From: Candidatus Aminicenantes bacterium UBA2199
GTDB taxonomy: Bacteria > Acidobacteriota > Aminicenantia > UBA2199
Direction of reading: 5' to 3'
DNA: 15,152 nucleotides
Assembly (NCBI GenBank): GCA_002327965.1
Contig: DCVB01000007.1
Coordinates: 54,995-70,146 of the forward strand
A model generated the notes under the pieces. It was not told the DNA's origin. It made no database searches and was given only the letters and a program-made list of their open reading frames with translations. The translations under genes and the position numbers were made by a program. Below, one piece after another: positions 14,912 through 15,152 of the stretch (the stretch's first letter is position 1; the number at the start of each line of letters is the position of its first letter).

Positions 14912-15152
14912 GGCGTCCTCCTTTTATTTTATTTTCGCTCTGCCGGTCTCCGGCCAGCGGTCTCCGGCTTCCCCTCCCCCCGCAGACATGGAATTTCTGG
15001 TTGAAGTTCTCGGTGACGATGTGGCCGTCGAACAGGTGCACCACGCGCTGGGCGTACTCGGAATAGGCGGGGGAATGGGTGACCATGACGATGGTCGTCC
15101 CTTCGCCGTGCAGCTGCGACAGCAGGCTCATCACCTCGTCGCCGTTGGCCGA
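14877..15152 (-). CDS. ABC transporter ATPase, C-terminal part (5' end outside window)
   Basis: The visible 91 codons begin in the post-Walker-B region (SANGDEVMSLLSQLHGEG) and include the H-loop His in VMVTHS and the family's RVVHLFDGHIVTEN end block. By family it is a MacB/LolD-like ATPase serving permeases 2 and 3. Native proteins usually end soon after the HIVTEN block. Here the frame continues through heptamer array 10, giving a Gly/Arg-rich tail (GSRRPLAGDRQSENKIK) and running on under the small downstream gene. The tail is probably an accident of array insertion or growth over the original stop. Confidence 0.88.
   Translation of the reverse strand, partial: SANGDEVMSLLSQLHGEGTTIVMVTHSPAYSEYAQRVVHLFDGHIVTENFNQKFHVCGGRGSRRPLAGDRQSENKIKGGRHEATCTEKNRL
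14945..14972 (+). repeat. Heptamer array 10 (4 units) inside the ATPase 3' end
   Basis: Units GGTCTCC, GGCCAGC, GGTCTCC and GGCTTCC, more decayed than arrays 7-9. It is the only array lying within a reading frame; there it encodes part of the extra C-terminal tail of the ATPase. Confidence 0.75.

Overview
The window is high-GC, densely coded DNA from an unnamed bacterium. Tandem FtsX/MacB-type permease genes with 'NYLKTAWRN..RHKGYS' N-termini and 'RANPVDSLRYE' C-termini, a sigma-54 promoter and short heptamer arrays around a four-helix-bundle gene suggest the Acidobacteriota/Aminicenantes sphere. This is an inference from style; there is no marker gene here.

Left part (1-4672, + strand): the 3' end of a GGDEF diguanylate cyclase, a DHA2-like MFS exporter overlapping it, and an MtfA-type zinc peptidase follow one another closely. 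A sigma-70-like promoter then precedes two exported proteins of unknown function, the second resembling a small outer-membrane beta-barrel. A short convergent gap (4673-4835) separates these from everything on the other strand.

Middle part (4836-8600, - strand): a compact ABC operon is read from a near-perfect sigma-54 promoter (8455-8470). Two TGTCC-type palindromes lie upstream as likely activator sites. The order is a 73-aa protein, an ABC ATPase, a 19-aa hydrophobic micropeptide and a large FtsX-type permease. The first three are joined by ATGA stop/start overlaps.

Right part (8610-15152, - strand): a second ABC cluster holds the 3' end of an ATPase, a 50-aa membrane peptide, a relic of a permease C-terminus, two full paralogous permeases and an 88-aa protein. 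Its gene junctions carry ten arrays (42 units in all) of a degenerate heptamer, GGYCTSC. The arrays are grouped with an exact 53-bp higher-order period and often abut stop codons. Between the two permeases, inverted arrays flank an AT-rich gene for a 121-aa four-helix-bundle protein (S23/Avd-like). A second inverted-array locus upstream of permease 3 lacks the gene and may be a deleted form. The four-helix-bundle gene with its arrays is the best candidate here for an undescribed system, perhaps a small mobile or repeat-spreading element. The arrays also appear to have altered the host genes: one extends the ATPase C-terminus, and a permease relic ends at another.
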